This document shows positions 8,930 through 16,639 of a stretch of 64,000 nucleotides of DNA, piece after piece (the stretch's first letter is position 1; the number at the start of each line of letters is the position of its first letter). The translations under genes were made by a program, and so were the position numbers. The notes under the pieces were generated by a model, which ran no database searches, was not told the DNA's origin, and saw only the letters and a list, made by a program, of their open reading frames with translations. Origin of the DNA: Candidatus Gastranaerophilales bacterium (lineage in GTDB: Bacteria; Cyanobacteriota; Vampirovibrionia; Gastranaerophilales; CAJFVJ01); assembly GCA_944323485.1 (NCBI GenBank), contig CALUSR010000001.1, positions 316,437-380,436 of the forward strand, read 5' to 3'.

Positions 8930-9643
8930 ATGTTTAGAACTTTAAGCAAAATATTTTTAATAATACTATCAGGGGTAATTTTTACCTCCTGTGCCGATGC
9001 TAAAGTTTTGAGCAAAGATTTTATAAACAAACAGGTTACCTCACAGCTTAATCAGCAGATGAAATCATCCGTAAAAGGTGAATTGAAAACGGAAATAATG
9101 CCTCTTTATCTGAATGACACCGTTGTACCGGATGGAGAAACAAAAATAAAAGCTTACTTTAAAGACAGAGTTTTTTCTCCTAGAAAAATAGCAACCGTAG
9201 ATATAATCGTAAACGGAAAGACAGAGAAAAAATTAAATATGCCCATTAATCTGAAAGTTTATGATGAAGTTTGGGTTACAACTGGAATAGTTACGAGGGA
9301 TAAGAATTTTAACTTGAGCAATACTGAACTCAAAAGAAAAGATATAACAAATAACTACGAAAACGTTCTTCGTTCAAAAGATGACATAACTGAATATGTA
9401 GCAAATAAAAACTTTGGAATATCAGAAATTATCAATAAAAAATACATAAAACAAAAACCTGATATAACAAAAAATTCTACAATCTCTGCAATTATGCAGG
9501 CGAACACCATACAGATAGCTTTTGAAGTACAGGCAACTGAAAGCGGATGTATAGGAGATATGATAAAAGTAAAAAGTCCCAAATACAAAAGATTTTATAT
9601 GGGTGAGGTTATTAACAAAAATATGGTATTGGTAAAAATATAG
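8930..9643 (+). CDS. flgA: Flagellar P-ring assembly chaperone FlgA
   Basis: Periplasmic protein that assists P-ring (FlgI) polymerisation. The hydrophobic N-terminus (IFLIILSGVIFTSC) is a secretion signal. Cleavage is likely after ADA, although the cysteine in FTSC makes a lipoprotein alternative possible. The C-terminal part has the SAF-domain pattern typical of FlgA (LKRKDIT, ISEIINKKYIK, AGxxI-like NTIQIAF, GDMIKVKSP). It lies directly before flgH and flgI. Confidence 0.83.
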   Translation: MFRTLSKIFLIILSGVIFTSCADAKVLSKDFINKQVTSQLNQQMKSSVKGELKTEIMPLYLNDTVVPDGETKIKAYFKDRVFSPRKIATVDIIVNGKTEKKLNMPINLKVYDEVWVTTGIVTRDKNFNLSNTELKRKDITNNYENVLRSKDDITEYVANKNFGISEIINKKYIKQKPDITKNSTISAIMQANTIQIAFEVQATESGCIGDMIKVKSPKYKRFYMGEVINKNMVLVKI

Positions 9644-9651
9644 GTGGGGAA

Positions 9652-10278
9652 ATGAAAATAAATTTAAAAACATTATTAATAACGTTTATTATGATTGGTT
9701 CTATGAGCTCTTTGACACACGCAGAGTCACTGTTTAAAGGAGGAGTTTATGCAAATGACTATGTTACGCCCCGTTCTCTTTATTACAGTGTTAAAGCAAG
9801 AAACATCGGTGATATGGTAACAGTAGAAATTGATGAAACAGCAAGAGTTCAGGATAACGTACAATTAGATACATCAAAGACATCGGAACTTCGTGACGGG
9901 TTTACAACTCTTTTGAACACATTGCTTCCGGGGAAAATATTTAACGATAAATTTGACGGTTACGGCGGTTCAAATTCTGTTGCAAACTCTGCTGAAGCAT
10001 CAAGAAATACTTCTTATCAAAACTCAATGGCTGCTCAGGTAGTGCAAATTCTTCCTAACGGCAATCTTGTTATACAGGGTAAGAAAACATTGATGAACGC
10101 AGGAGAAAGAACAGACCTCCTTCTGAGCGGGATAATCGATCCGAGGTTGATTGACTCTTCAGGAACAATCAGATCATCACAGGTAGCAAATCTCCAGTTC
10201 GCTGTTGATGGAAAAGGAACAATATCAAGATCAAACAACGAAGGTTTGATAAACAAATATTCAAAATACTTATTCTAA
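9652..10278 (+). CDS. flgH: Flagellar L-ring protein FlgH
   Basis: Builds the outer-membrane L ring, so its presence argues for a diderm envelope. Family segments are ARNIGDMVTVEIDE near the N-terminus, GNLVIQGKKTL and the end motif LINKYSKYLF. The signal peptide ends THAES, like a signal peptidase I site. No lipobox cysteine is present, whereas the enterobacterial protein is a lipoprotein. Spacing to flgI is short and both appear translationally linked in the ring operon. Confidence 0.93.
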   Translation: MKINLKTLLITFIMIGSMSSLTHAESLFKGGVYANDYVTPRSLYYSVKARNIGDMVTVEIDETARVQDNVQLDTSKTSELRDGFTTLLNTLLPGKIFNDKFDGYGGSNSVANSAEASRNTSYQNSMAAQVVQILPNGNLVIQGKKTLMNAGERTDLLLSGIIDPRLIDSSGTIRSSQVANLQFAVDGKGTISRSNNEGLINKYSKYLF

Positions 10279-10297
10279 TTTAGGGGTGGATAAAAAA

Positions 10298-11422
10298 ATG
10301 ATAAAGTTGGGGAAAATATTTTTAACAATAATGATGCTTCTTTCTTATATGTCTTCGGCATATGCCGTAGTGGATGTGCCGAATGCGGCAAGAAGCGTGC
10401 GTATAAAAGATATTACCCATATAGACGGAGTTCGTGACAACCAGCTCGTCGGCTATGGTGTTGTTGTCGGCTTATCAGGTACAGGTGATAACTCAAGATC
10501 AACTCAGATTACAAACCAGTTGATGTTGCAAAATTTGGGTACAATAATCACAAACAGCAACGATATCAAAAAAGGTAATACTGCTGCTGTTATGGTTGTT
10601 GCTACAGTACCTCCTTTTGCAAAAAACGGAGATAAAATTGATGTTGTTGTATCATCTCTTGCTGATGCAAAAAGCTTGGAAGGCGGAGTGCTTGTTCAAA
10701 CCCAGCTGCTTGCTCCAAACGGTGAAGTTATAGCCGTTGCACAGGGTCCTATCAGTACAAGCGGAACAAATGTTTCTGCAAACGGAAGCAGTGTAAGAAC
10801 GGCAATCACAACATCAGCACGTATTCCTAACGGAGCAATTGTTGAAAGAGATATAAATACTCCTATAGGTGATGATGATTCTCTCAAACTTGTTTTGAAT
10901 AAATCAGACTTTACTATGGTTGCAAGAATTACTCAAACAATCAATTCAAACCTCGCACCGGCGAAAGCTCTTGATGGAAGTTCATTGAGAATTACAATTC
11001 CTGATTCATTCAAAGATGACAAAATAACTTTCTTATCTATTTTGGAAAATCTTACCGTCAGCAACACTGATGGGGTTGCAAAAGTTGTTATCAACGAACG
11101 AACGGGAACAGTTGTTATCGGCAATGAGGTAAAACTGCTGCCGGCAGCAATCGCTCACGGTAATTTGACAGTTACTGTAACTACAGTAAACGAAGCATCA
11201 CAGCCAAATGCTTTCGGTCAGGGACAAACAGCTATAATCCAAAATAGTGCGATAAATGTTAATAAAACTCCAGGTAAACTTGTTACACTGCCTGCTAACA
11301 GCAATTTGAACGATTTGGTTCGGGCTTTGAACACCATAGGTGTAGCGCCGTATGATTTGATTTCGATACTTCAGGCTTTGAAATCAGCAGGTTCACTGCA
11401 AGCTGATATAGAACTTATTTAG
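10298..11422 (+). CDS. flgI: Flagellar P-ring protein FlgI
   Basis: Periplasmic ring protein around the flagellar rod. It carries a signal peptide (cleavage likely after AYA), then VRIKDITHIDGVRDNQLVGYGVVVGLSGTG with short breaks, the classical FlgI opening. The C-terminal LNDLVRALNTIGV and LQALKSAGSLQADIELI are equally typical. I start at the ATG at 10298, because AGGGGTGG lies eight to fifteen bases upstream. The GTG at 10286 would fall inside that ribosome site. Confidence 0.96.
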   Translation: MIKLGKIFLTIMMLLSYMSSAYAVVDVPNAARSVRIKDITHIDGVRDNQLVGYGVVVGLSGTGDNSRSTQITNQLMLQNLGTIITNSNDIKKGNTAAVMVVATVPPFAKNGDKIDVVVSSLADAKSLEGGVLVQTQLLAPNGEVIAVAQGPISTSGTNVSANGSSVRTAITTSARIPNGAIVERDINTPIGDDDSLKLVLNKSDFTMVARITQTINSNLAPAKALDGSSLRITIPDSFKDDKITFLSILENLTVSNTDGVAKVVINERTGTVVIGNEVKLLPAAIAHGNLTVTVTTVNEASQPNAFGQGQTAIIQNSAINVNKTPGKLVTLPANSNLNDLVRALNTIGVAPYDLISILQALKSAGSLQADIELI

Positions 11423-11434
11423 GAATAATAAAGT

Positions 11435-11740
11435 ATGGTCAACGGAATAAGAAGAGAAGACATAACATCAATAGACTTCAGAAACATACAGGGTATGAAG
11501 GCAACAGAAGATGAGAAACTCAAAAGAGTATCTCAGGAATTTGAATCTGTATTTGTTGCACAGATGCTCAATATAATGGATAAGACTATTGAAAGAACGG
11601 GTTTTATATCAGGAGGACAGGCAGAAGAAAAATTCCGTTCAATGTTGAATCAGTATATAGCTCAGGATATAGCAAAGAGTCCGACCGGTTCTATCGGAAT
11701 AGCTAAGCAGATGTATGAGCAGATGAAAAGAACTTTATAA
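11435..11740 (+). CDS. flgJ: FlgJ rod-binding domain protein (no muramidase)
   Basis: Rod-capping scaffold. The 101 residues correspond only to the N-terminal domain of proteobacterial FlgJ (QEFESVFVAQMLN, FRSMLNQYIAQDIAKS, GIGIAKQMY-like). The peptidoglycan-hydrolase half is absent, as in many non-enterobacterial lineages, and a stand-alone transglycosylase heads the same operon. It lies twelve bases after flgI. Confidence 0.9.
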   Translation: MVNGIRREDITSIDFRNIQGMKATEDEKLKRVSQEFESVFVAQMLNIMDKTIERTGFISGGQAEEKFRSMLNQYIAQDIAKSPTGSIGIAKQMYEQMKRTL

Positions 11741-11762
11741 GGGATATTTTAGGGGATAAGAG

Positions 11763-12074
11763 ATGGTAAACGGTATAAATTCAGCAGATATAAATAAATT
11801 ACAAGCTTTAAGAGCATTGAGTGCATTTCAACATGATGCAAAAACTGTTCAGAAAGGAAAAGAAGAAACACAAGAAGCTCAAGCTCCCGTTATTGAACAG
11901 GAGGAGTTGAAAAATGAGGAAAGATTACAACAACTGCTTTTGAAGAAAATGTCAGAAACAAAGCTGAATGAAATACAGGATTATGCAAAGAATATGAATC
12001 AAGAGTTGTCTTATGAAGATATAAATTATGGAATAACTTACGGAAGGAGTGTTTTGGTAGACTATTCGGCATAG
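11763..12074 (+). CDS. Hypothetical protein in the FlgM position
   Basis: A 103-residue charged protein between flgJ and flgN, the slot where many genomes carry the anti-sigma factor FlgM. I see no clear FlgM signature. The protein has a Gln/Glu-rich middle, a helical segment and the ending ITYGRSVLVDYSA. Its N-terminus (MVNGI) is the same five residues as the preceding FlgJ. A FlgM-like or export-regulating role is only positional inference. Confidence 0.75.
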   Translation: MVNGINSADINKLQALRALSAFQHDAKTVQKGKEETQEAQAPVIEQEELKNEERLQQLLLKKMSETKLNEIQDYAKNMNQELSYEDINYGITYGRSVLVDYSA

Positions 12075-12101
12075 AGCGTAATAAAAAAGGAGCAAGGGGA
12101 A

Positions 12102-12608
12102 ATGAAACAACAATATATAGATGAAATAGAAAAGATAATTGACGAAGAAATAGAAATTTATTCTAACATCGAGCAGAGCGTTATAGATAAAAGAGAAATT
12201 CTTGTCAAAGCAAAAGTAGAAGAACTAAAAAAAATTGACACCAAGTTGATAGAACAGGCAACGGATTTGGAAAAGGTTCTTCTTAAAAGACGGAGAACAT
12301 CAAAAGACCTTGGATGCAATAATATAACTCTGAAGGATTTGATAGAAAAAACAAAAGATATTAATAAAGTTCAATCAAAGAGATTTGAAGATAAACAAGC
12401 CAGACTGAAAAAAATTGTAGAAAATATAAGAAAAATAAACGAAATAAACACGGCACTTGTAAAGCACTCTTTAATTATTGTTGAAAAATCAATAAAGGCA
12501 ATCATGAACGTTGCCGCTCCTGAAACAGCGTCCTATGGAATGGATGGAAAAGCAACAAAGAAAATTAATCCTAATGTAATAATAAGTTCAATAGAAAAAG
12601 AGGCTTAA
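12102..12608 (+). CDS. flgN: FlgN-like flagellar export chaperone
   Basis: A 168-residue all-helical coiled-coil protein directly before flgK. FlgN family members are such proteins and hold the hook-filament junction proteins FlgK and FlgL for export. Supporting features are the N-terminal helix IDEIEKIIDEEIEIYSNIEQ (broken at 20 residues here), the many Lys/Glu heptads and the gene order flgN-flgK-flgL. Sequence identity in this family is low, so the call rests on length, helicity and position. Confidence 0.75.
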   Translation: MKQQYIDEIEKIIDEEIEIYSNIEQSVIDKREILVKAKVEELKKIDTKLIEQATDLEKVLLKRRRTSKDLGCNNITLKDLIEKTKDINKVQSKRFEDKQARLKKIVENIRKINEINTALVKHSLIIVEKSIKAIMNVAAPETASYGMDGKATKKINPNVIISSIEKEA

Positions 12609-12611
12609 TAA

Positions 12612-14150
12612 ATGAGTATATTACAAGGTATAAACTTAGCACAACAGGGTATGACAGTCAGTCAGGCAGGTCTGACTATTGTTAGCAATAACGTTTCAAA
12701 TATGAATACTCCCGGATATAGCAAACAAAGAGTTGATTTGGCTCAGGGACATTTTTATGCCGAAGGCGGACGAATAAATATATCCGGAGTTGAAGTAAGC
12801 GGTATTACAAGATATCGTGACAGTTTTATGGATAAGTATTATCGTGATGAGAACTCCGTTTTGTCTTATTATCAAGAAATGCTGAATAACGCTACTTTTA
12901 TACAGGACTGTATGAATGAATTATCCGGAACGGGGATTACAGGTGCACTTGATGAATATTATACTGCTGCTCAAAATTTGATGAATGATCCAACAAACAG
13001 CGTGTACAGAGCGGATTTTATTCAAAAGGCAGCTAAAGTGGCGCAGGAGTTTAATACAAAAGTTGACTCTCTTGAAGAGTACAGAAAAACTCTCGTCGGT
13101 GATATCGATGACCCCGCTTCTCTTGAAAAAAGCCAGATAAGCAATGATGTTAACACTGTAAATCAGCTGATAGATCAGATAGCTGAAGTAAACGAGCAGA
13201 TAGCACAATCTGTTAATATGGGAGGAGATCCTCATGCTCTTTATGACCAAAGAGAGCTTCTTTTGGATGAACTTTCACAGTATGTTCCGGTAAAAACAGA
13301 AGACACGCCAAGCGGAGAAATAAATCTCTATATAGGTGACGTAAAAATATTGAACAGGCATGAAAAACTCGGAACTCTTGAAGTTGTGATGGGAGATGAG
13401 AATAATCCTGCCAAGATAAATATTGTGAATGAAGAGGGAGAACCTTATAAAATAGATTTTGAAAAAGAACTCGGCTCAAAAGGAAAACTTGCTGCAACAT
13501 TGGAAATAGCAGGAAACGATTCTGATTCTTTCACAATAAAAGGAGTTATAGGAGAGCTTGATTCTCTTGCTGCTGCTTTTGCACAGAGTGTCAATGAAAT
13601 CCAGCAGTATCGTTCTGCTGACGGAACAGAAGCAAGTATGTGTTTAAGCGATGACGGCAAGAGTCTTGTTCTTGCAGATGAGCCGATTTTTGTGACAAGT
13701 GACGGGTCTGCTGATTTTTCAGCAAAAAATATAACAATCAACACGGAAGTTCTAAACAATCCAAATAAAATAGCAACTGCTGTCGGAGATGTTGACCCTA
13801 ATAATCCTACACAACCGCTAAATCCTGATGCTGTAGGAAATGTTGCAGGTGCCGAAAAATTCTGCAACATGAGAAATGAAGCAATTATCGGAGGGCTTAC
13901 TTCAGAAGATAAGATTACATCAATAATAAGCAATGTGGGTATTGAAACACAAAAAATTACAAATAATGAAGAAACACAATATAATTCACTGGCTTTGATT
14001 ACCACACAAAGAGAATCAACATTTGGCGTCAACCTCGATGAAGAGCTGGTTGATTTGATGAAATATCAACGTTCATATGAAGCATCTGCAAGAGTTTTCA
14101 ATGTAATGGACGAGATATTGCAGATTATAACCAACCTTGCAAACAGCTGA
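12612..14150 (+). CDS. flgK: Flagellar hook-filament junction protein 1 (HAP1)
   Basis: Joins the hook to the filament. The 512 residues start with GINLAQQGMTVSQAGL and NNVSNMNTPGYSKQRV, the FlgK N-terminal signature. They end with VNLDEELVDLMKYQRSYEASARV, the paired C-terminal helix. The internal AVNEIQ-like segment reads AQSVNEIQQY. It starts three bases after flgN and precedes flgL. Confidence 0.96.
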   Translation: MSILQGINLAQQGMTVSQAGLTIVSNNVSNMNTPGYSKQRVDLAQGHFYAEGGRINISGVEVSGITRYRDSFMDKYYRDENSVLSYYQEMLNNATFIQDCMNELSGTGITGALDEYYTAAQNLMNDPTNSVYRADFIQKAAKVAQEFNTKVDSLEEYRKTLVGDIDDPASLEKSQISNDVNTVNQLIDQIAEVNEQIAQSVNMGGDPHALYDQRELLLDELSQYVPVKTEDTPSGEINLYIGDVKILNRHEKLGTLEVVMGDENNPAKINIVNEEGEPYKIDFEKELGSKGKLAATLEIAGNDSDSFTIKGVIGELDSLAAAFAQSVNEIQQYRSADGTEASMCLSDDGKSLVLADEPIFVTSDGSADFSAKNITINTEVLNNPNKIATAVGDVDPNNPTQPLNPDAVGNVAGAEKFCNMRNEAIIGGLTSEDKITSIISNVGIETQKITNNEETQYNSLALITTQRESTFGVNLDEELVDLMKYQRSYEASARVFNVMDEILQIITNLANS

Positions 14151-14165
14151 TGAAAGGGAAAATAT

Positions 14166-15113
14166 ATGTATGTAAGCAGAATTACTACAAATTATTTAAA
14201 TAACTCTATTATATCAAACATAAACAATAACAGAGATATATTGCTCGGTATGCAGGAACAGTTTATTTCTGGCAACAAAGTTAACAAACCTTCAGATAAC
14301 CCCGGTGCTGCATCAGGAATTATGAATACCAATACTTATTTAAGTAAAATGGAAACATATTTATCAAATGTAAAAGGTGCATATGAAGAGGCATCTGCTT
14401 CTGATAGTGTTCTTGATTCAATTATTACAAAATTGCAGAGGGCAAAAGATTTGGCAACACAAGGCTCTCAAGAGCTCAATCAGTCAGAACAGTTGCAGAT
14501 GCTCGGAACAGAAATAGAAGAAATAATGAAAAGCATTGCCCAGCTGGCGAATACTCAGTATAACAGCAAGTATATTTACAGCGGAATAAATACTAAAACA
14601 GCGGCTTATTCTACTGCTGACGGGGAATATATATATCAGGGGGAAACAAGCACGGCAGAGAAAGACCAGCGGTTTATACAGATTGATGATAATATGAATA
14701 TAAGTGTAAGCCCTCTTGGAAAAGACCTTTTTGGTGAATATTATACGGATCCTGACAATCCTGATAATAAAATTGCGACAGGAGCTCTCGGAGATTTGGG
14801 AATTTTGAGAGATGCAATGATGGCAGAGCCGCCTGATTATGAAACGGTGAGAGAGAGTATTGATAAACTCGAAGATGATGTTCAACACATTCTGACGTAT
14901 CGTACGGAACTTGGAAATACGATGCAGACTCTTACTATGATGGAAAACAAATACGAAGATTTGAAAATAAGCTATACCAATCAAAAATCAAACTTGCAGG
15001 ATGTTGATTTAGTTGGACTTTCATCAGATTTGACTTATCAGCAAATGGTTTTGCAGGCATCTTTGAGTATAGGGCAGCAGATGATGCAGCCGTCGCTTTT
15101 GAATTATATGTAG
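14166..15113 (+). CDS. flgL: Flagellar hook-filament junction protein 3 (HAP3)
   Basis: Flagellin-like junction protein. The N-terminus has GNKVNKPSDNPGAASGI, the characteristic flagellin/FlgL loop. A mid segment is KSIAQLANTQYNSKYIYSG and the C-terminus is LQDVDLVGLSSDLTYQQMVL with a terminal helix. It is the last gene of the flagellar run and is followed by a hairpin terminator. Confidence 0.95.
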   Translation: MYVSRITTNYLNNSIISNINNNRDILLGMQEQFISGNKVNKPSDNPGAASGIMNTNTYLSKMETYLSNVKGAYEEASASDSVLDSIITKLQRAKDLATQGSQELNQSEQLQMLGTEIEEIMKSIAQLANTQYNSKYIYSGINTKTAAYSTADGEYIYQGETSTAEKDQRFIQIDDNMNISVSPLGKDLFGEYYTDPDNPDNKIATGALGDLGILRDAMMAEPPDYETVRESIDKLEDDVQHILTYRTELGNTMQTLTMMENKYEDLKISYTNQKSNLQDVDLVGLSSDLTYQQMVLQASLSIGQQMMQPSLLNYM

Positions 15114-15146
15114 AGATTTCACTTACTATTTACTATCTTTTATTTC

Positions 15147-15173
15147 ACGGGTATTTTTATGCCCGTTTTTTAT
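15147..15173 (+). terminator. Rho-independent terminator after flgL
   Basis: The hairpin ACGGG-TATTTTTATG-CCCGT is followed by a run of T residues, about 34 bases after the flgL stop. It closes the flagellar operon. Confidence 0.8.
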
Positions 15174-15186
15174 TACAAAAAATGGG

Positions 15187-15330
15187 ATTTATATAGCAAA
15201 TTCCGTCAAAAATTTCAAAAACAACGTCATACTGAGCGTTAGCGAAGTATCTAAACAAAAAGGATTCTTCGGGCTTTAGCCCTCAGAATGACGGATGTTT
15301 AACGGTATCTGAGGAATTTGTTATATAAGT
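15187..15330. repeat. MITE-like nested palindromic element, copy 1 (144 bp)
   Basis: The outer arms are an 18-bp imperfect terminal inverted repeat. ATTTATATAGCAAATTCC at 15187-15204 pairs with GGAATTTGTTATATAAGT at 15313-15330 (two mismatches). An inner pair, GTCATACTGAG (15226-15236) with CTCAGAATGAC (15282-15292), forms a second stem. A related copy lies at 43195-43316. No open reading frame is inside, so it would be non-autonomous. No target duplication is obvious. Confidence 0.8.
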
Positions 15331-15383
15331 TCTCAAAAAATTCATTTGATGAACAAAATTTTTTATGATATTATCATAGTCAC

Positions 15384-15458
15384 GGGCGATTGGCGCAGTG
15401 GTAGCGCATCACATTGACATTGTGGGGGTCACTGGTTCAAGTCCAGTATCGCCCACCA
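15384..15458 (+). tRNA. tRNA-Val (anticodon GAC)
   Basis: The cloverleaf can be drawn: acceptor GGGCGAT with ATCGCCC, D-loop with GGTAG, anticodon stem CACA/TGTG around loop TTGACAT (anticodon GAC), and T-arm CTGGTTCAAGTCCAG. The ACCA 3' end is encoded (15455-15458). Confidence 0.95.
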
Positions 15459-15468
15459 TTTATTTTTT

Positions 15469-15489
15469 GAGGCGATGAGCCTCTTTTTT
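15469..15489 (+). terminator. Terminator after tRNA-Val
   Basis: The stem GAGGC-gatga-GCCTC is followed by six T residues, eleven bases downstream of the tRNA. Confidence 0.8.
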
Positions 15490-15600
15490 GGTTTTTATGA
15501 AGGTTTGTAAATATCGATTTGTCTTTTAACAATTTAAAAAAATTTTCAATTTTTTATAATCACACGGTTATAAAAAATGGTATGGAAAGGAATGGTTCAA

Positions 15601-16083
15601 ATGCAAATCGGTATGTATGGTTCTCCTATGCATGTTATGACAAATGACAAAGTGCAGGATAAAAAAGGATGTTTGAAAGCTATCGGAAAAGATGCTTTGA
15701 AAGATACGGCAAAAATCGGAGGTATTACTCTCGGGACAGCGGCTGCTGCATCTTTGGTTACCGGCAATTCAAAGAAAGTTTCAGGTCTTTTGAGCAGTAT
15801 GAAACAAAATTTTGCCGGTGTTCTTGATAATTTTTCAGTGAAGCAGTTTGTTAAATCAGCAGAAGATAGTGTTGCTGATACAGTATCAGAGTCACAAACA
15901 TATGTATCTTTAAAAGAAGTTTTAAAAGACAGCAAATTTATTAAAAAACTCAACAGCTTGCCTACTCCGGCAAAAGCAGGATTACTTGCAGGTGGTTTGG
16001 CATTTATGATTGCTTCTCCGATTATTTTGATTGCAAATGCTGCAAAAGGCGGAGCTACCGAAGCAAAATTTGAAGAAAGATAA
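15601..16083 (+). CDS. Hypothetical membrane-associated protein, 160 aa
   Basis: I do not recognise it. Two glycine/alanine-rich hydrophobic stretches are visible, ITLGTAAAASLVTG near the N-terminus and LLAGGLAFMIASPIILIANA near the C-terminus. They are joined by a charged helical middle. Several ATGs lie close together (15577, 15592, 15601). GGAAAGG at 15584-15590 sits ten bases before 15601, so I start there. A strong terminator follows, so the gene is probably monocistronic. Confidence 0.75.
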   Translation: MQIGMYGSPMHVMTNDKVQDKKGCLKAIGKDALKDTAKIGGITLGTAAAASLVTGNSKKVSGLLSSMKQNFAGVLDNFSVKQFVKSAEDSVADTVSESQTYVSLKEVLKDSKFIKKLNSLPTPAKAGLLAGGLAFMIASPIILIANAAKGGATEAKFEER

Positions 16084-16104
16084 ATAAGAACTATATCTTT
16101 TTTT

Positions 16105-16135
16105 AACACTCTCTGATTATGGAGAGTGTTTTTTT
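16105..16135 (+). terminator. Strong rho-independent terminator
   Basis: Perfect 9-bp stem AACACTCTC / GAGAGTGTT with an 8-base loop and a T-tract, just after the small membrane-protein gene. Confidence 0.9.
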
Positions 16136-16165
16136 ATGTTATTTTGATTTAAAAACGGAGTTTTT

Positions 16166-16639
16166 ATGGGAAATAACGATTTATTTATAAAAAAAACTTC
16201 TTATATTCCTGAACTTGATAGTCTTCTTCTGCTTGCAGACCCTGATAAAAATATGGTTGCAAAGTATATCAATGATGGAGATATTTTTGTTGTGTATCAA
16301 TCTGGAGAAATAATAGCGGAGTGTGTTGTTGTCAAAAATTCCGACAGTGAATATGAACTGAAAAATATTGCCGTCAGAGAAGACTTTCAAAATAAGGGAT
16401 TTGGCTCCATGCTGCTTGAGCATATTTTTGATGTTTATTCGAAAAAATGCAGCTATTTGATTGTTGGAACAAGCGAAAGCGGCACAGGTTTTTATGAAAA
16501 ATTCGGTTTTATTCTTTATTCGAAGAGAGAAAATTTCTTCAAAGACAACTATTCTGAACCCGTATATGAAAACGGCAGACTATGTGAGCATATGTATATG
16601 TTGAAGAAGATATTTACTGCTGATAAGACTGCAAAATAG
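16166..16639 (+). CDS. GNAT-family N-acetyltransferase
   Basis: Acetyl-CoA-dependent transferase of unknown substrate, 157 residues. The acetyl-CoA-binding motif A is clear: LKNIAVREDFQNKGFGSMLL (Q/R-x-x-G-x-G/A loop as QNKGFG). The later GFYEKFGF is the usual motif B. CGGAG precedes the ATG. The last 26 bases overlap, tail to tail, with the HNH/coiled-coil gene on the other strand. Confidence 0.88.
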   Translation: MGNNDLFIKKTSYIPELDSLLLLADPDKNMVAKYINDGDIFVVYQSGEIIAECVVVKNSDSEYELKNIAVREDFQNKGFGSMLLEHIFDVYSKKCSYLIVGTSESGTGFYEKFGFILYSKRENFFKDNYSEPVYENGRLCEHMYMLKKIFTADKTAK

